From: Bacteroidota bacterium
Lineage (GTDB): Bacteria; Bacteroidota; Bacteroidia; 2-12-FULL-35-15
Direction: 5' to 3'
DNA length: 64,000 bases
Assembly (NCBI GenBank): GCA_025963725.1
Contig: JAOQAE010000003.1
Location: forward strand, 248,001 to 312,000
The notes beneath the pieces were generated by a model, which ran no database searches, was not told the DNA's origin, and saw only the letters and a program-made list of their open reading frames with translations. Position 1 is the first letter of the stretch; the number at the start of each line of letters is the position of its first letter. This document shows positions 1-9,800 of this stretch, in pieces. The position numbers were made by a program, and so were the translations under genes.

Positions 1-3000
1 CGGAACCAGCAGCAGCGTTAATAATGTGGCAAAGCTAAGCCCGAAGATCATTGTCCAGGATAAAGGCCCCCAGAACACCACGTTATCGCCGCCGAAATAC
101 AGCTGCGGGTTACCGCTTGCAAACAATGTTTCAAAGTCGATGTTCAAACCTACAGCAAGCGGGATCAGTCCGAGGATGGCTGCCGTAGCCGTTAAGATCA
201 CAGGCGTCATACGCGTACGTCCGGCTTCAACAGTGGCTTCGTAAAGCGACATGCCCTCGGCCCTCGACATTTCCGCGAACTCAATGAGCAGGATCCCGTT
301 CCGGACGACCACTCCTCCCAAGGCGATGATCCCTACCATGGTCATGATAATGCTCACGCTCATGTGGAAGATCGCTGTGCCCAGCAACACGCCGATGATG
401 CTGAACAGGATCTCCGACAGGATAATGATCGGCTTGCCCACAGAATTGAACTGCAATACAAGAATGAAAAGCATCAGTCCGAACGACATAAGCAGCGCGC
501 CGTTCAGGAAAGCCTGCGTTTCGGCCTGCTCCTCCTGCTGCCCGGTCATTGCCACTTCCACTTTTCCGTTTGGCTTAAATCCTTTCATCGCCTGCTTCAC
601 TTTATCAACCACAGCATTTTCATTTTTGCTGAACTCCGCGGTTACGCCGGAAGAAATAGTGATCACACGCTTCTGCATCTTACGCTTGATGCCTCCGTAT
701 GTATTGCTGTATTCAACCGTTGCGAAGGATGATAAAGGCACGCTGCGAAGGATCCCGCCCATGTTCATATCGCGGAAGGTGATCTTTAAGTTCCGGAGCG
801 CTTCAATGTTATTGCGCTGGTCATATTTATAGCGGAGCTGGATCGGGTACTGGTCGTTCTCATCGCGGAACTTGCTCACTTCCGCACCAAATACCGCATT
901 CCTGATCTCCATTCCCACTGTTGCGGTGCTGATGCCCTCGCGGTTTGCACGCTCACGGTCGATGTTAAAAACGATCTCCGGCTTGATGGTCTCGAAATCG
1001 GATTTAAGGCCGACAATCCCGTTGATGTTCTGCTGCTCGAGGTAGCGCTTCAGCCTGATGGAGTTGGAAACGATCTCATCAAAATTATCGCCGCGCACCT
1101 CGATGTTGATCGGCTTGGATACCGGCGGGCCGGCCTGTTCCTTCGATACGGTGATCTCGGCGCCCGGTATGTTCCAGTTTAAATCCTGCAGCTTTTTGAG
1201 GTAATCGGAAGTCGACTGCCCATCGCGGTCTTTAAAATCAACGAAGGAGATCGCGATCTTTCCGCGGTTGGTATAATCGCTCTGATCCTGGTCCTGCGGA
1301 TCGGTTGTTCCCTTTGTTACGTTTGTAATAACTGACTTCACCACTTTATTGGAATCGCCGATCACGCTGTTCACACGCTGTTCCGCGATCATCATCACCG
1401 CATTTGTTTTAGCAGGGTCGGTTCCCACCGGGAGCTTTACATATACATATACAAAGTTCGGATCGCCCTGCGGGAAGAACTCTACATTGGGCTTGCTTGC
1501 CACAAATGCGAAGATGGAGATAAAGAAGAGCACAAACACGCCTACCAGCGCCATGCCCGGACGCTTCAGCACTTTTACGAGAAGTGAAGAATAGCCGCGC
1601 TGCACGGCAGGCCACAGCTTGTTCTGGAACTTATCAAATACTTTGTAGAGATAGAATTTATTGAGCAGGGAGAACAGGAGCACGAACAAAACAACATTTG
1701 CCATTGCATGCGAGCCCGAACTGTGCATGAGCACAGCGATCAATCCCAGCGTTACTGCCATGCCTGTTGTTTTGCCCGTCCAGCGCGGCTTATCCGCATG
1801 GTCGCTGTGCGGCTTCATGAAGTCGACGGCAAACACAGGATTAATGATATACGCTACGAACAGCGATGCCACAAGCGAAATGATGAGTGTGATCGGCAGG
1901 TAGAACATGAACTTACCGATGATCCCGCTCCAGAACAATAAAGGAACGAATGGCGCAAGCGTTGTTGCCGTTCCGCTCAGCACGGGCAGAAATACCTCAC
2001 CCACAGCCATTTTCGCGGCCACCTTGATATCACGCTTCCCGTTCTCAAAAAGGCGGTGCGTGTTCTCGATCACAACGATCGCATCATCCACCACGATCCC
2101 GAGCGCAAGTAAGAATGCAAAGAGCACGATCATGTTCATGGTGTAGCTGAAATCGAACACCCCGCCGATGATCGGCATAAAGATGAAGGCGATGAACATC
2201 GATAATGGCACGGATGCCGCTACGAACAGGGCGTTTGTAACACCCATGAAGAACATGAGGATAAACGTTACAAGCAGGAAGCCGATAATGATGGTGTTGA
2301 TGAGGTCGTGCAGCGTGCTTCTTGTTTTTTCAGACTGGTCGCCGGTGATCGTCACTTTCATTTCCTTCGGGAAATCGTTCTCCTGCATTTCCTTCACAAG
2401 CGCAGCGATCTTGTCGGAAGCTTCGATGAGGTTTTCGCCGGAGCGCTTGATCACGTTCAGTGTGATCACATTTTTTCCTTCGAGGCGGGCATAGCTTTCC
2501 TGCTCTTTTGTTCCGTCGATCACGTCGGCGATATCCTTCAGATATACCTTAGCGCCGGAACCGGATGTAACAACAAGGTTGCGGATCTCCTCCACTGTTT
2601 TGAATTCCCCGCGCACGGTTAAGTTCCGCTTCATGCCATCCATCGGCACAAGTCCGCCGGAGATGTTCATATTCTCATACTGCACAGCACGCTGAATATC
2701 ACCCAGTGAAAAATTAGCGGCCTGCATCTTATACATATCGATGTTGATCTGGATCTCCCTTTCGAGGTCGCCCACCATCTGCACCCTCGAGATCTCTTTC
2801 ATTCCCTCGATGCGGTCCTTCATGTCGTCCGCGTATTTTTTCAGCTTGTTCAGGTCCATCTTACCTGCAAGGTTAACGTAGAGGATCGGCAGGTCGGAAA
2901 AGTTCACCTCCATCACATTCGGCTGCCGGGTAAGGTCTTTCGGAAGGTCGCTCGCAGCCTTGTCAACCGCATCCTTCACTTTTTGCTTCACTTCGGGCAC

Positions 3001-3315
3001 CTTCATGTTGGTGTTGAATTCCACGGTGATCACCGAAACATCCTGCAGGGAAGTGGAGTTCAGCTTTTTCACGCCGGCAATTCCTTTCAGCTGCTTCTCG
3101 ATCGGCTTAGTTACGAGGTTCTCAATATTTGTAGGCGAGTTACCGGCATACACTGTATTGATATAAATCGTAGGCACAACGATCTCGGGGAAGCTTTCCT
3201 TTGGAATGCTGTTGTAGCTCCTGATACCTGCTATGCAAATGATCGCCAGGAGAACATAGACAACGGCCTTGTTATCTATTGCCCAACTGGAAGGTTTAAA
3301 TTGTTTAAAGTCCAT
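1..3315 (-). CDS. RND efflux pump inner-membrane permease (AcrB/CusA superfamily), 3' end beyond window
   Basis: Proton-driven inner-membrane pump of a tripartite drug or metal efflux system. The frame starts at an ATG at 3315 (MDFKQFKPSSWAIDNK) and stays open to the left edge, giving 1105 residues; the stop lies outside. After a first membrane helix at about residues 14-32 come a large periplasmic loop and a block of helices. The proton-relay pair is seen in the segment GIVVDDAIVVIEN near residue 407. A second periplasmic loop and second helix block (with GGVVVRNGILLIEFAEM) follow, the duplicated RND layout. It is the last of four co-directional genes (TetR, TolC, adaptor, pump), so it should dock with the adaptor and TolC products. 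The substrate cannot be told from sequence; the VDD rather than a heavy-metal signature makes HAE-type drug or lipid export more likely than metal export, but this is inference. Confidence 0.95.
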   Translation of the reverse strand, partial: MDFKQFKPSSWAIDNKAVVYVLLAIICIAGIRSYNSIPKESFPEIVVPTIYINTVYAGNSPTNIENLVTKPIEKQLKGIAGVKKLNSTSLQDVSVITVEFNTNMKVPEVKQKVKDAVDKAASDLPKDLTRQPNVMEVNFSDLPILYVNLAGKMDLNKLKKYADDMKDRIEGMKEISRVQMVGDLEREIQINIDMYKMQAANFSLGDIQRAVQYENMNISGGLVPMDGMKRNLTVRGEFKTVEEIRNLVVTSGSGAKVYLKDIADVIDGTKEQESYARLEGKNVITLNVIKRSGENLIEASDKIAALVKEMQENDFPKEMKVTITGDQSEKTRSTLHDLINTIIIGFLLVTFILMFFMGVTNALFVAASVPLSMFIAFIFMPIIGGVFDFSYTMNMIVLFAFLLALGIVVDDAIVVIENTHRLFENGKRDIKVAAKMAVGEVFLPVLSGTATTLAPFVPLLFWSGIIGKFMFYLPITLIISLVASLFVAYIINPVFAVDFMKPHSDHADKPRWTGKTTGMAVTLGLIAVLMHSSGSHAMANVVLFVLLFSLLNKFYLYKVFDKFQNKLWPAVQRGYSSLLVKVLKRPGMALVGVFVLFFISIFAFVASKPNVEFFPQGDPNFVYVYVKLPVGTDPAKTNAVMMIAEQRVNSVIGDSNKVVKSVITNVTKGTTDPQDQDQSDYTNRGKIAISFVDFKDRDGQSTSDYLKKLQDLNWNIPGAEITVSKEQAGPPVSKPINIEVRGDNFDEIVSNSIRLKRYLEQQNINGIVGLKSDFETIKPEIVFNIDRERANREGISTATVGMEIRNAVFGAEVSKFRDENDQYPIQLRYKYDQRNNIEALRNLKITFRDMNMGGILRSVPLSSFATVEYSNTYGGIKRKMQKRVITISSGVTAEFSKNENAVVDKVKQAMKGFKPNGKVEVAMTGQQEEQAETQAFLNGALLMSFGLMLFILVLQFNSVGKPIIILSEILFSIIGVLLGTAIFHMSVSIIMTMVGIIALGGVVVRNGILLIEFAEMSRAEGMSLYEATVEAGRTRMTPVILTATAAILGLIPLAVGLNIDFETLFASGNPQLYFGGDNVVFWGPLSWTMIFGLSFATLLTLLLVP

Positions 3316-3370
3316 ATTAGTTTGTTTTTGCCAGGCGCGGACGCAAGGCGTTTGTGTTTCTGTGTATGCT

Positions 3371-3389
3371 CATTTTCCCCGGGTGGGAA
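3371..3389 (-). other. Intercistronic hairpin between adaptor and RND genes
   Basis: A short dyad (ttttccc / gggaaaa with a 5-base loop) lies in the 79-base gap between the adaptor stop and the pump start. It lacks a T-run on the minus strand, so it is more likely an mRNA-stability or attenuation hairpin than a full terminator. Weak evidence only. Confidence 0.3.
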
Positions 3390-3394
3390 AAATC

Positions 3395-4501
3395 TTATTT
3401 TTTGTATTCGATCTTATCACCATCGTTCAGAAGGTCGTAACCCAGCGTAATGAGTATATCGCCTTCCTTTAAGCCGCTGGTGATCTCCGCCTGCCCTTTG
3501 TATTCCTTCCCGATGGTCACCGCCTTTTTGCGTGCGATGCCGTTCTCGGCAACAAATACAAACGACTGGTTGGATTCGTCTTTCTGGATAGTCCTTACAG
3601 GCACTGTGATGGCAGGCTGCGATGATTGATAGTCGTTGATATTGAGGCGCGCCACCATGTTCGGGTGATATTCCTTTTTATCATCGAGCAGCACTTCCAC
3701 GGTAAATGTGCGGCTTGCATTGTTGATCGCACGCGACACGAAGTTCACTTTTGTTACGATGGAATCATCTGTATCAGGGAAATGAACCACCACTTCGCTT
3801 CCTTTCCTGATCTTGGATGCATAGCTTTCAGCCACGTCTGCCTTTACTTTCAGGTTAGAAAAGTTGATCACGCGGATGGCCGGAACCCCGGGTGCAACAG
3901 CTTGTCCAAGCTTTACATCAACCGCATCCACCGTTCCGCTGATCGGGGAAATGATCTTGCTCATGCGTAATTGCTCCTGCAATGCCGACATTTTTTTCTC
4001 CATGCTTTCCTTGTTTGTTTTTGCCTGGAGGAACTGGATCTCTGTCCCGATCTTCTGGTCCCAGAGGTTCTTCTGCTTTTCATACACCTGGTTCACCAGC
4101 GCTGCATTGGTTTGCAGGTCGGATACCTGCTGGCTGAGCGCGCGCGAATCGGTTTCAGCAAGCACTTGTCCTGCATGCACCTCATCGCCTACTTTCACGT
4201 TGATCTTCGTGATGGTCCCCGGCATCTCGGTGCTTAAGGCAATGTTCTCATCCGCATCCACCCTTCCCTGCACATCGATGTAATTCTTAAAAGGAACTGA
4301 CTGCAGGGTTGCAACAGAAACAGAAATGGCCTTCCCCGTAGAGTCGGCTACATTTAATTCCGCTTCCAGCGCTTCGATCTTCACCCTCAGCTCGGCTTCC
4401 TGCTTTTTCAGCTTATCGAGCTCCGCTTTTTTGTCGCCCTCGCCCGAATTACACGCCATGATCGCGATTGCCAGCACCGGTAATAAAAATAATTTTTTCA
4501 T
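3395..4501 (-). CDS. RND efflux periplasmic adaptor lipoprotein (HlyD/AcrA family)
   Basis: Membrane-fusion protein of 368 residues that bridges the RND pump and the TolC channel. It begins with a lipoprotein signal (MKKLFLLPVLAIAIMAC, lipidated Cys 17). A K/E-rich coiled coil follows at about 24-52. The lipoyl-like half motifs flank the hairpin: GTITKINVKVGDEVHAGQVL near 95-115 and the matching half ISPISGTVDAVDVKLGQAV near 190. Beta-barrel and membrane-proximal domains occupy the remainder. The extra coiled coil between lipidation site and barrel is longer than in classical AcrA. The gene sits 41 bases downstream of the TolC stop and 79 upstream of the pump start, all on the minus strand, so one transcript is expected. 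Confidence 0.95.
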   Translation of the reverse strand: MKKLFLLPVLAIAIMACNSGEGDKKAELDKLKKQEAELRVKIEALEAELNVADSTGKAISVSVATLQSVPFKNYIDVQGRVDADENIALSTEMPGTITKINVKVGDEVHAGQVLAETDSRALSQQVSDLQTNAALVNQVYEKQKNLWDQKIGTEIQFLQAKTNKESMEKKMSALQEQLRMSKIISPISGTVDAVDVKLGQAVAPGVPAIRVINFSNLKVKADVAESYASKIRKGSEVVVHFPDTDDSIVTKVNFVSRAINNASRTFTVEVLLDDKKEYHPNMVARLNINDYQSSQPAITVPVRTIQKDESNQSFVFVAENGIARKKAVTIGKEYKGQAEITSGLKEGDILITLGYDLLNDGDKIEYKK

Positions 4502-4542
4502 TTGTTTGTTTATTTAATGTTTGTTGAATGGTTGTCTGTCTG

Positions 4543-5892
4543 TTATTTTATAAGTGTTCCGTTGGCCTTGTCGTAATCGATCTTCGAAACGATCGCGTCG
4601 AACAGGGCATTGAAATAATTGGTCTGCGATTCCTTTAAAGTTGTTTCTGCCGTGATCATTTCGAGGTTGGAGCCGATGCCCTGCTCAAATTTGATCTTAG
4701 CAACGCGGTACACTTCCTCCGCAGTTTTAATATTCTCTTTTTGTGTGGCGAGTGAAACCGATGCGTTCTGCAGGCTTGTTGTGGTGGATGCGAGCTCCAG
4801 GTCGATCGACTGGCGGATCATCTCGAGGTTGTTCTCCGCTTTCATTATGGAAAGCTTCGCCTGCTGGTTGCGTGAATTACGCGCGAGGCCTGTAAAGATC
4901 GGCATCGTGAACTTAGCGCCGATCAGCGCCATCGGGTACCATGGCTTTTGTGTGTCCCAGATATCAAACTCATTGCGGGAAGCCGCTCCCTGCAAGCTGC
5001 CATAAGCAACAGCCGTTGGCAGGTAGGAGAAGCGCTGGCGTTTCAGGTCGAGCTTCGCAAGCTTGTACTGCGTGTCGAACAGGCCGTACTCCACCCTTTT
5101 TGCATAATCGAACTTCTGTGCGCTTACATTCGCCATCGCGTCGAACTTCACATCTTCCAGCTTATCGGTAAGCGTGAGCTCCGTGTTGATCTCCATTCCC
5201 ATCTGGTATTTCAGGAAGTACATTCCAAGCTTTAACAGGCGCTGGATCTTCTCCTGCTCTACCAGTAAATTATTGTAGGTCACCGAAAGCCTGTCGTAAT
5301 CGATCTTTTCCACAAAGCCGTTTTCGTTCAGCGCTTTTGTATCATCCAGCGCTTTCTTGATCCTTGCGATGTTCGCATCCATCAGCTTTGTGCGTTCCTC
5401 GTTGATCAGCACCGTGTAATACGCTTTGCTTACCGCTGCGGCCGTTTCAATTTTAGTGCGCTGCGTGGAGCGCTGGCTCAGCTCAACATACACTTTGGAT
5501 GCTTTCAGGCCGAGGAAATAATCGCCGCTGAAAAGCAATTGCGACGCATCCAGCCCGGCGGTTGCCTGGTATTGCGTTCCGAATTTAACGGCTGCAAATG
5601 TTCCCGGAGGGCCGCCGAAGAATTCAGCGGGGATAAAGGAAGTAGGCAGCTCAAGGAAATCCTTGAAATCGAAGCTTGCATTGATCTGCGGAAGGCCGGC
5701 GCCCTTTATCTCGTTCACCCTTTTCTGCGCGATGGACTCGTCGATCACGGCATTCTGCACGCTTACCTGGTGCTGCATGGCATACTCAATAGCCTGCTGC
5801 AATGTAAAGGAATGAGCTGCACTGTCCTTCACCTGCGCAAAGGTTCCCAGTGCAGTCATGCCCAACCCAATTACTAATACTAACTTTTTCAT
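4543..5892 (-). CDS. TolC-family outer-membrane efflux channel
   Basis: Outer-membrane factor of 449 residues. A cleavable signal peptide (MKKLVLVIGLGMTALGTFAQ) is followed by two OEP-type repeats rich in amphipathic helices, as seen in the segments TLQQAIEYAMQHQVSVQNA (about 30) and the C-terminal KIKFEQGIGSNLEMITAE. The helices build the periplasmic tunnel, and the intervening strands the outer-membrane barrel. The length is typical of TolC homologues. Second gene of the efflux operon, between the TetR regulator (48 bases upstream) and the adaptor (41 bases downstream). Confidence 0.95.
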   Translation of the reverse strand: MKKLVLVIGLGMTALGTFAQVKDSAAHSFTLQQAIEYAMQHQVSVQNAVIDESIAQKRVNEIKGAGLPQINASFDFKDFLELPTSFIPAEFFGGPPGTFAAVKFGTQYQATAGLDASQLLFSGDYFLGLKASKVYVELSQRSTQRTKIETAAAVSKAYYTVLINEERTKLMDANIARIKKALDDTKALNENGFVEKIDYDRLSVTYNNLLVEQEKIQRLLKLGMYFLKYQMGMEINTELTLTDKLEDVKFDAMANVSAQKFDYAKRVEYGLFDTQYKLAKLDLKRQRFSYLPTAVAYGSLQGAASRNEFDIWDTQKPWYPMALIGAKFTMPIFTGLARNSRNQQAKLSIMKAENNLEMIRQSIDLELASTTTSLQNASVSLATQKENIKTAEEVYRVAKIKFEQGIGSNLEMITAETTLKESQTNYFNALFDAIVSKIDYDKANGTLIK

Positions 5893-5911
5893 AGGTCAAT
5901 TTTATTTTATT

Positions 5912-5929
5912 ACCGGCTTTGGGGCCGGT
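5912..5929 (-). other. Hairpin between tetR-like gene and tolC-like gene
   Basis: An accggc/gccggt stem with a 6-base loop lies in the 48-base gap between the regulator stop and the TolC start. The T-run follows it on the plus strand, where no gene would use it. On the operon strand it may be an attenuator or processing hairpin that lowers pump expression relative to the regulator. Inference. Confidence 0.35.
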
Positions 5930-5940
5930 GCTTTTTTTCT

Positions 5941-6555
5941 TTATTCTTCTTCCGTAACCTCTTTGTATTTGTTGATCATCTTGTGGCCTTTCAGCGTGCA
6001 GATCCCGTGAAGGAAGTGATCGATCATGGCCAGCTGCACATCGAGGAGCCTGAACTTATCAGGAGGGAAAACTTCCGAATTGAAGCCCATCTCCACCTGC
6101 TCGATCCGGAGGCGTGCAAGCACCTTTGCATTCAAGTCGGTACGCACAAGCCCTTCGCGGATCCCTCTTTCGATGGAATCCTCCACCATTCTCGCCATGC
6201 AGTTATGCTTGAACTCCTTGAACTGCATCCATGCCTTGGGATGATATTTCTGGAGGTCGTAAAAAATATTGGGGTTTACCTTTGAGAACATGTTGCCCAT
6301 GTGCTTCATCATATTAAACACCTCCACGATCACATTCTCAGAATCCTTCTGGATCTGCTTGAACTCGCATTCGTCTTTTTTAAGCCCGATCGACATCAGC
6401 GTTTCAACCAGCTCGTTCTTATCCTCGAAGTATTGGTAAATGGTCTTTTTGGAAATAGCGAGGTGCCTGGCGATATCGTCCATCGTTACGCTTTTGATCC
6501 CGTACCTGAAAAACAATTCTTCCGCACCTTGCACAATTCTGTCTTTTGTTTCCAT
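5941..6555 (-). CDS. TetR/AcrR-family transcriptional regulator of the efflux operon
   Basis: DNA-binding regulator of 204 residues. The N-terminal TetR helix-turn-helix is clear at about residues 5-50 (IVQGAEELFFRYGIKSVTMD, then DIARHLAISKKTIYQYFEDK). The C-terminal ligand-binding half is unlike any TetR subfamily I can name. It is the first gene of the operon with the TolC, adaptor and RND genes, the common arrangement in which the regulator represses its own transcript until an effector binds. A perfect Bacteroidota promoter and candidate operator repeats lie just upstream (separate entries). The start at 6555 is 23 bases from the promoter -7 element, giving a short leader. Confidence 0.93.
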   Translation of the reverse strand: METKDRIVQGAEELFFRYGIKSVTMDDIARHLAISKKTIYQYFEDKNELVETLMSIGLKKDECEFKQIQKDSENVIVEVFNMMKHMGNMFSKVNPNIFYDLQKYHPKAWMQFKEFKHNCMARMVEDSIERGIREGLVRTDLNAKVLARLRIEQVEMGFNSEVFPPDKFRLLDVQLAMIDHFLHGICTLKGHKMINKYKEVTEEE

Positions 6556-6577
6556 TCGCTTTTTTGAAATTTCGGCG

Positions 6578-6607
6578 CAAAACTATGGAAACATTTTTTA
6601 TTCCCAA
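6578..6607 (-). promoter_or_regulatory. Bacteroidota-type promoter of the tetR-efflux operon
   Basis: On the minus strand, TTG (6605-6607) is separated by exactly 19 bases from TAGTTTTG (6578-6585). This matches the Bacteroidota primary-sigma consensus TTG-N19-TAnnTTTG at every fixed position. Transcription would begin near 6572, leaving a leader of about 17 bases before the ATG at 6555. Confidence 0.8.
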
Positions 6608-6614
6608 CGTTTCC
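6587..6614. promoter_or_regulatory. Candidate TetR operator: inverted repeat over the promoter
   Basis: The half-sites GGAAAC (6587-6592) and GTTTCC (6609-6614) form an exact inverted repeat that brackets the -33 element and spacer of the promoter. A third related motif, GAAACGTTTTTC, lies at about 6669-6680. TetR repressors often bind such dyads over their own promoters. That this one is bound is inference. Confidence 0.4.
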
Positions 6615-6839
6615 TATCAATTATTTTTGGATGATTTAGGTAACGAATTGATAATCAACCCTAAAAAAGAAACGTTTTTCGTGTCCGGAGTTTCCGGGGG
6701 CAAGTGCCTGCCTTCAGGGTTTCCTCTTTTTCCCGTTTATGAATTCACATAATAATCTAAATTTCAGCCTTTTGTTGATTTATAATTCCCCGAAAAGGAC
6801 TAATTTAGCCACCTGCTTAAAAAAAATTAAACACACTTC

Positions 6840-9800
6840 ATGAAACAACCCTTACTTCGCGCCAGCCGTATTTTTCTAATTTTCAGCCTTTTAACAGGAA
6901 GCTTAGCTGCACAGGACCTGTGGACGCCTTCCGAGAAAACCGGCTTCGGGGATAATACCGACTATGCGGCGCGTGCAATGCATGCCTTCAAAGGAAAGAT
7001 CTATGCCGGGGTAGGGCAAAATACCGGCCTTTTATACAGCTCGCCAACGGGAAATATGGGCAGCTGGGCAACTTCCTTCACTGCTCCCTACGTGACCAGC
7101 GTGGATGACATTACCACCACTGCCGACGGTGGAGGATACATCTATATTTCCGCCTTTGCCTATGGCGGGGATGTGCCTAAAGTTTACCGCTCTGCCGACG
7201 GCGCTTCCTGGGCGACATTTTATAACGGGCAAAACGCCATCAACGATATTATCGCGTTTAAAGGCCTCGGCATTACCGACAGCATTTATACATTTGAAAA
7301 TGGCAGCTTCGGAACGGTTATAAAACGCGCACCTTATAATGTAATGGACCCTCTCGATACGCTGGGCACCTGGGATACCGTAATGGATTTCGGCTCAGTT
7401 TCTCCCTATACTTTCGTACAATGCAAAGCGATCCACAACGGGAAGCTGTATATCGGGACCTCCAACGGGGGCAACCTCTGGAGCACCGGCAACGGAACCA
7501 CCTGGCTGCAGAACACTAACGTGGGAACCGGTTTCGGCGATAGCAATAACAATACGATCTCCGCGCTTGAATCATTCGGCGGCTACCTCTACGCCGCTAC
7601 TTTTAATTATGCAACAGGCACGCAGATCTGGCGCTCCAACGATGATGTTACATGGACGATGGTTGCGCAGTATCCCGGCTATGATGAGATCACCGATTTT
7701 GAAGTGGCAGGCGGACAGCTCTGGGCGGGTATGAAGCCGTCATCCACAGGTGTTGCACAGATCGTAAGGACCAGCGACGGATTATCGTACACGCTTTCTT
7801 CCGACACCGGCTTTAACGATCCGAACAACCTTGGAAATTATGCAAACTTCTGCGTGTTCGGGAACAGCATCTATTATGCCTGTGAGAATTACGGGTATAC
7901 CATGCCAAGCACAATAGCCGAAACAAGGGGAATTGGATATTCAACCGGTGCACAGATCTGGAGAAGCTGCCTTGTAACGCCTCCGGCGATCAGCATTGGC
8001 GCCGACCAGGTTGTATGTACGGGAACACCCGCCAGCTTCAACGCTGATCCGGGATTTACCGCTTATCTATGGGATGATGGCAGCACTTCACAATTGCTCT
8101 CCACTACTTTTGCAGGGGCCCATTACGTGATCGCAACCGATGTGAATGGCTGCGATGCAATGGATACGGCGAGCCTTTCGCTTCTTCCCGTACCAAACGC
8201 AACCATCATCAGCCCGGCAGCTTTTTCAACGGTCTGCGCCGGAAACAGCGTAAGCGTAAGCGGTTCAGCAGTATCGAATGTACGCCTGCCGCAGCCGCCT
8301 GTTTCAAGGGTTTGCAACGTTCCGGTCGACTATTCATTAGGAAATACGTTTGATACAATGGCTGTAACGGGACTTACCGAATGCGCCTGCACCTCGCTGT
8401 ATTCGGTGACCATCGACAGTCTTTACCACCCATACGACGGCGATGTTTCGATCGGGCTGTATTCTCCTTCCGGCTATTTCATCAACCTTTTATCCGGTGC
8501 GTACGGAGTAAATTTCATAGGCACGGAGCTCGTGATGAGCGGCACCGGTTACCCGGGAAATATCGGAAGCGCGCCCTTTACAGGGCAGTTCCTTCCGGCT
8601 GATCCCTTCAGCGATCTAACAGGAACGCCAACAGGTAACTGGATCATCCAGCTGAGCGATAGTTACGTTTCCGACAACGGCGTATTAAAAGGATGGACCC
8701 TGAAATTCACCAAAGCGGATTCCATCCTTACCTATTCCTGGAACCCAACCACCGGCGTGAGCATGAGCAGCAGCCTGAACACGGCCATTACGCCACCCGT
8801 TACTTCCAACTACATTTTAACAACAACCAATACCGTTGGCTGTGCCGACTCTGATACGCTGAGCTTTTTTGTGCCTTCCATCATAATTGCCGCATCAAGC
8901 GATTCTATCTGCGCGGGCATGAGCACAACGCTTATGTCTGACGGAACAGTGAACACCTCCTGGATGCCGCCCGGCACACTGAGCAGCAGCACAGGCATCA
9001 GCGTGATCGCTACGCCGCCCGTTACCACCATGTATTATGCTTCCGATGTTATCGGCGGCTGTTTCGCAAGCGATTCGGTGCTGATCACGGTAGATGCCCC
9101 GATCATTGTGAATGCAGGCGCCGACCAGTCGATCTGCTTCGGCGATCTGGCAAACCTTACAGGCACTGCAAGCGGCGGAACAGCGCCCTACAGCTTTCTC
9201 TGGAGCGGCGGTGCCGTTTCTGTACCAGCCTCAACTGCAACGGTGAGCCCTTCGGCGACCACCACCTATAATTTCTTTGCAAGCGATGCTTTCGGCTGCA
9301 CAACCAGCGATTCAAGCAGGGTAAACGTTGCGCCAAGCACCGATGTTTATGGCCATGTTGGCGCTCCCGGCGCTGTGAATGTTGCCGGCAGCAATGTATT
9401 GCTTTACAAATATTACCCGGTGCTCACGCATTTCGATACCGTGCAAACCACCGTTACCGATGCTTCGGGGAACTATCATTTCTCTTCGGTGGATCACAAC
9501 GATTACCTTATTGAAGTGTTCCCGGCAGCATCCTACACTACGCTGGTGCCAACCTATTACGGCAACAAGTTCATGTGGGATTCTGCCACTGTGGTGAATC
9601 ACTTCTGCGCAATAAATGATACGCTTGATATTATGATGATCGCAGAGCTGGGATTAGCCGGCGGCCCGGGCTACCTGCACGGCCGCATTGTTGAAGACAC
9701 AGGATACGTAAGGGTACCGGGCGATCCGGTTCCGGGCGTGGATGTGAAATTAGGGCGTAACCCGGGCGGACAGCTTGTTACAAACGGACAAACAGACAGC

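Noticed and set aside
2200-2225. TGGCAC motif as a sigma-54 -24 element
   Set aside because: It lies inside the RND gene, and no TTGC follows at the required spacing.
6546-6752. Open frame of 68 codons in the gap upstream of the T9SS genes
   Set aside because: It crosses the tetR start and promoter, and has no signal peptide or domain.
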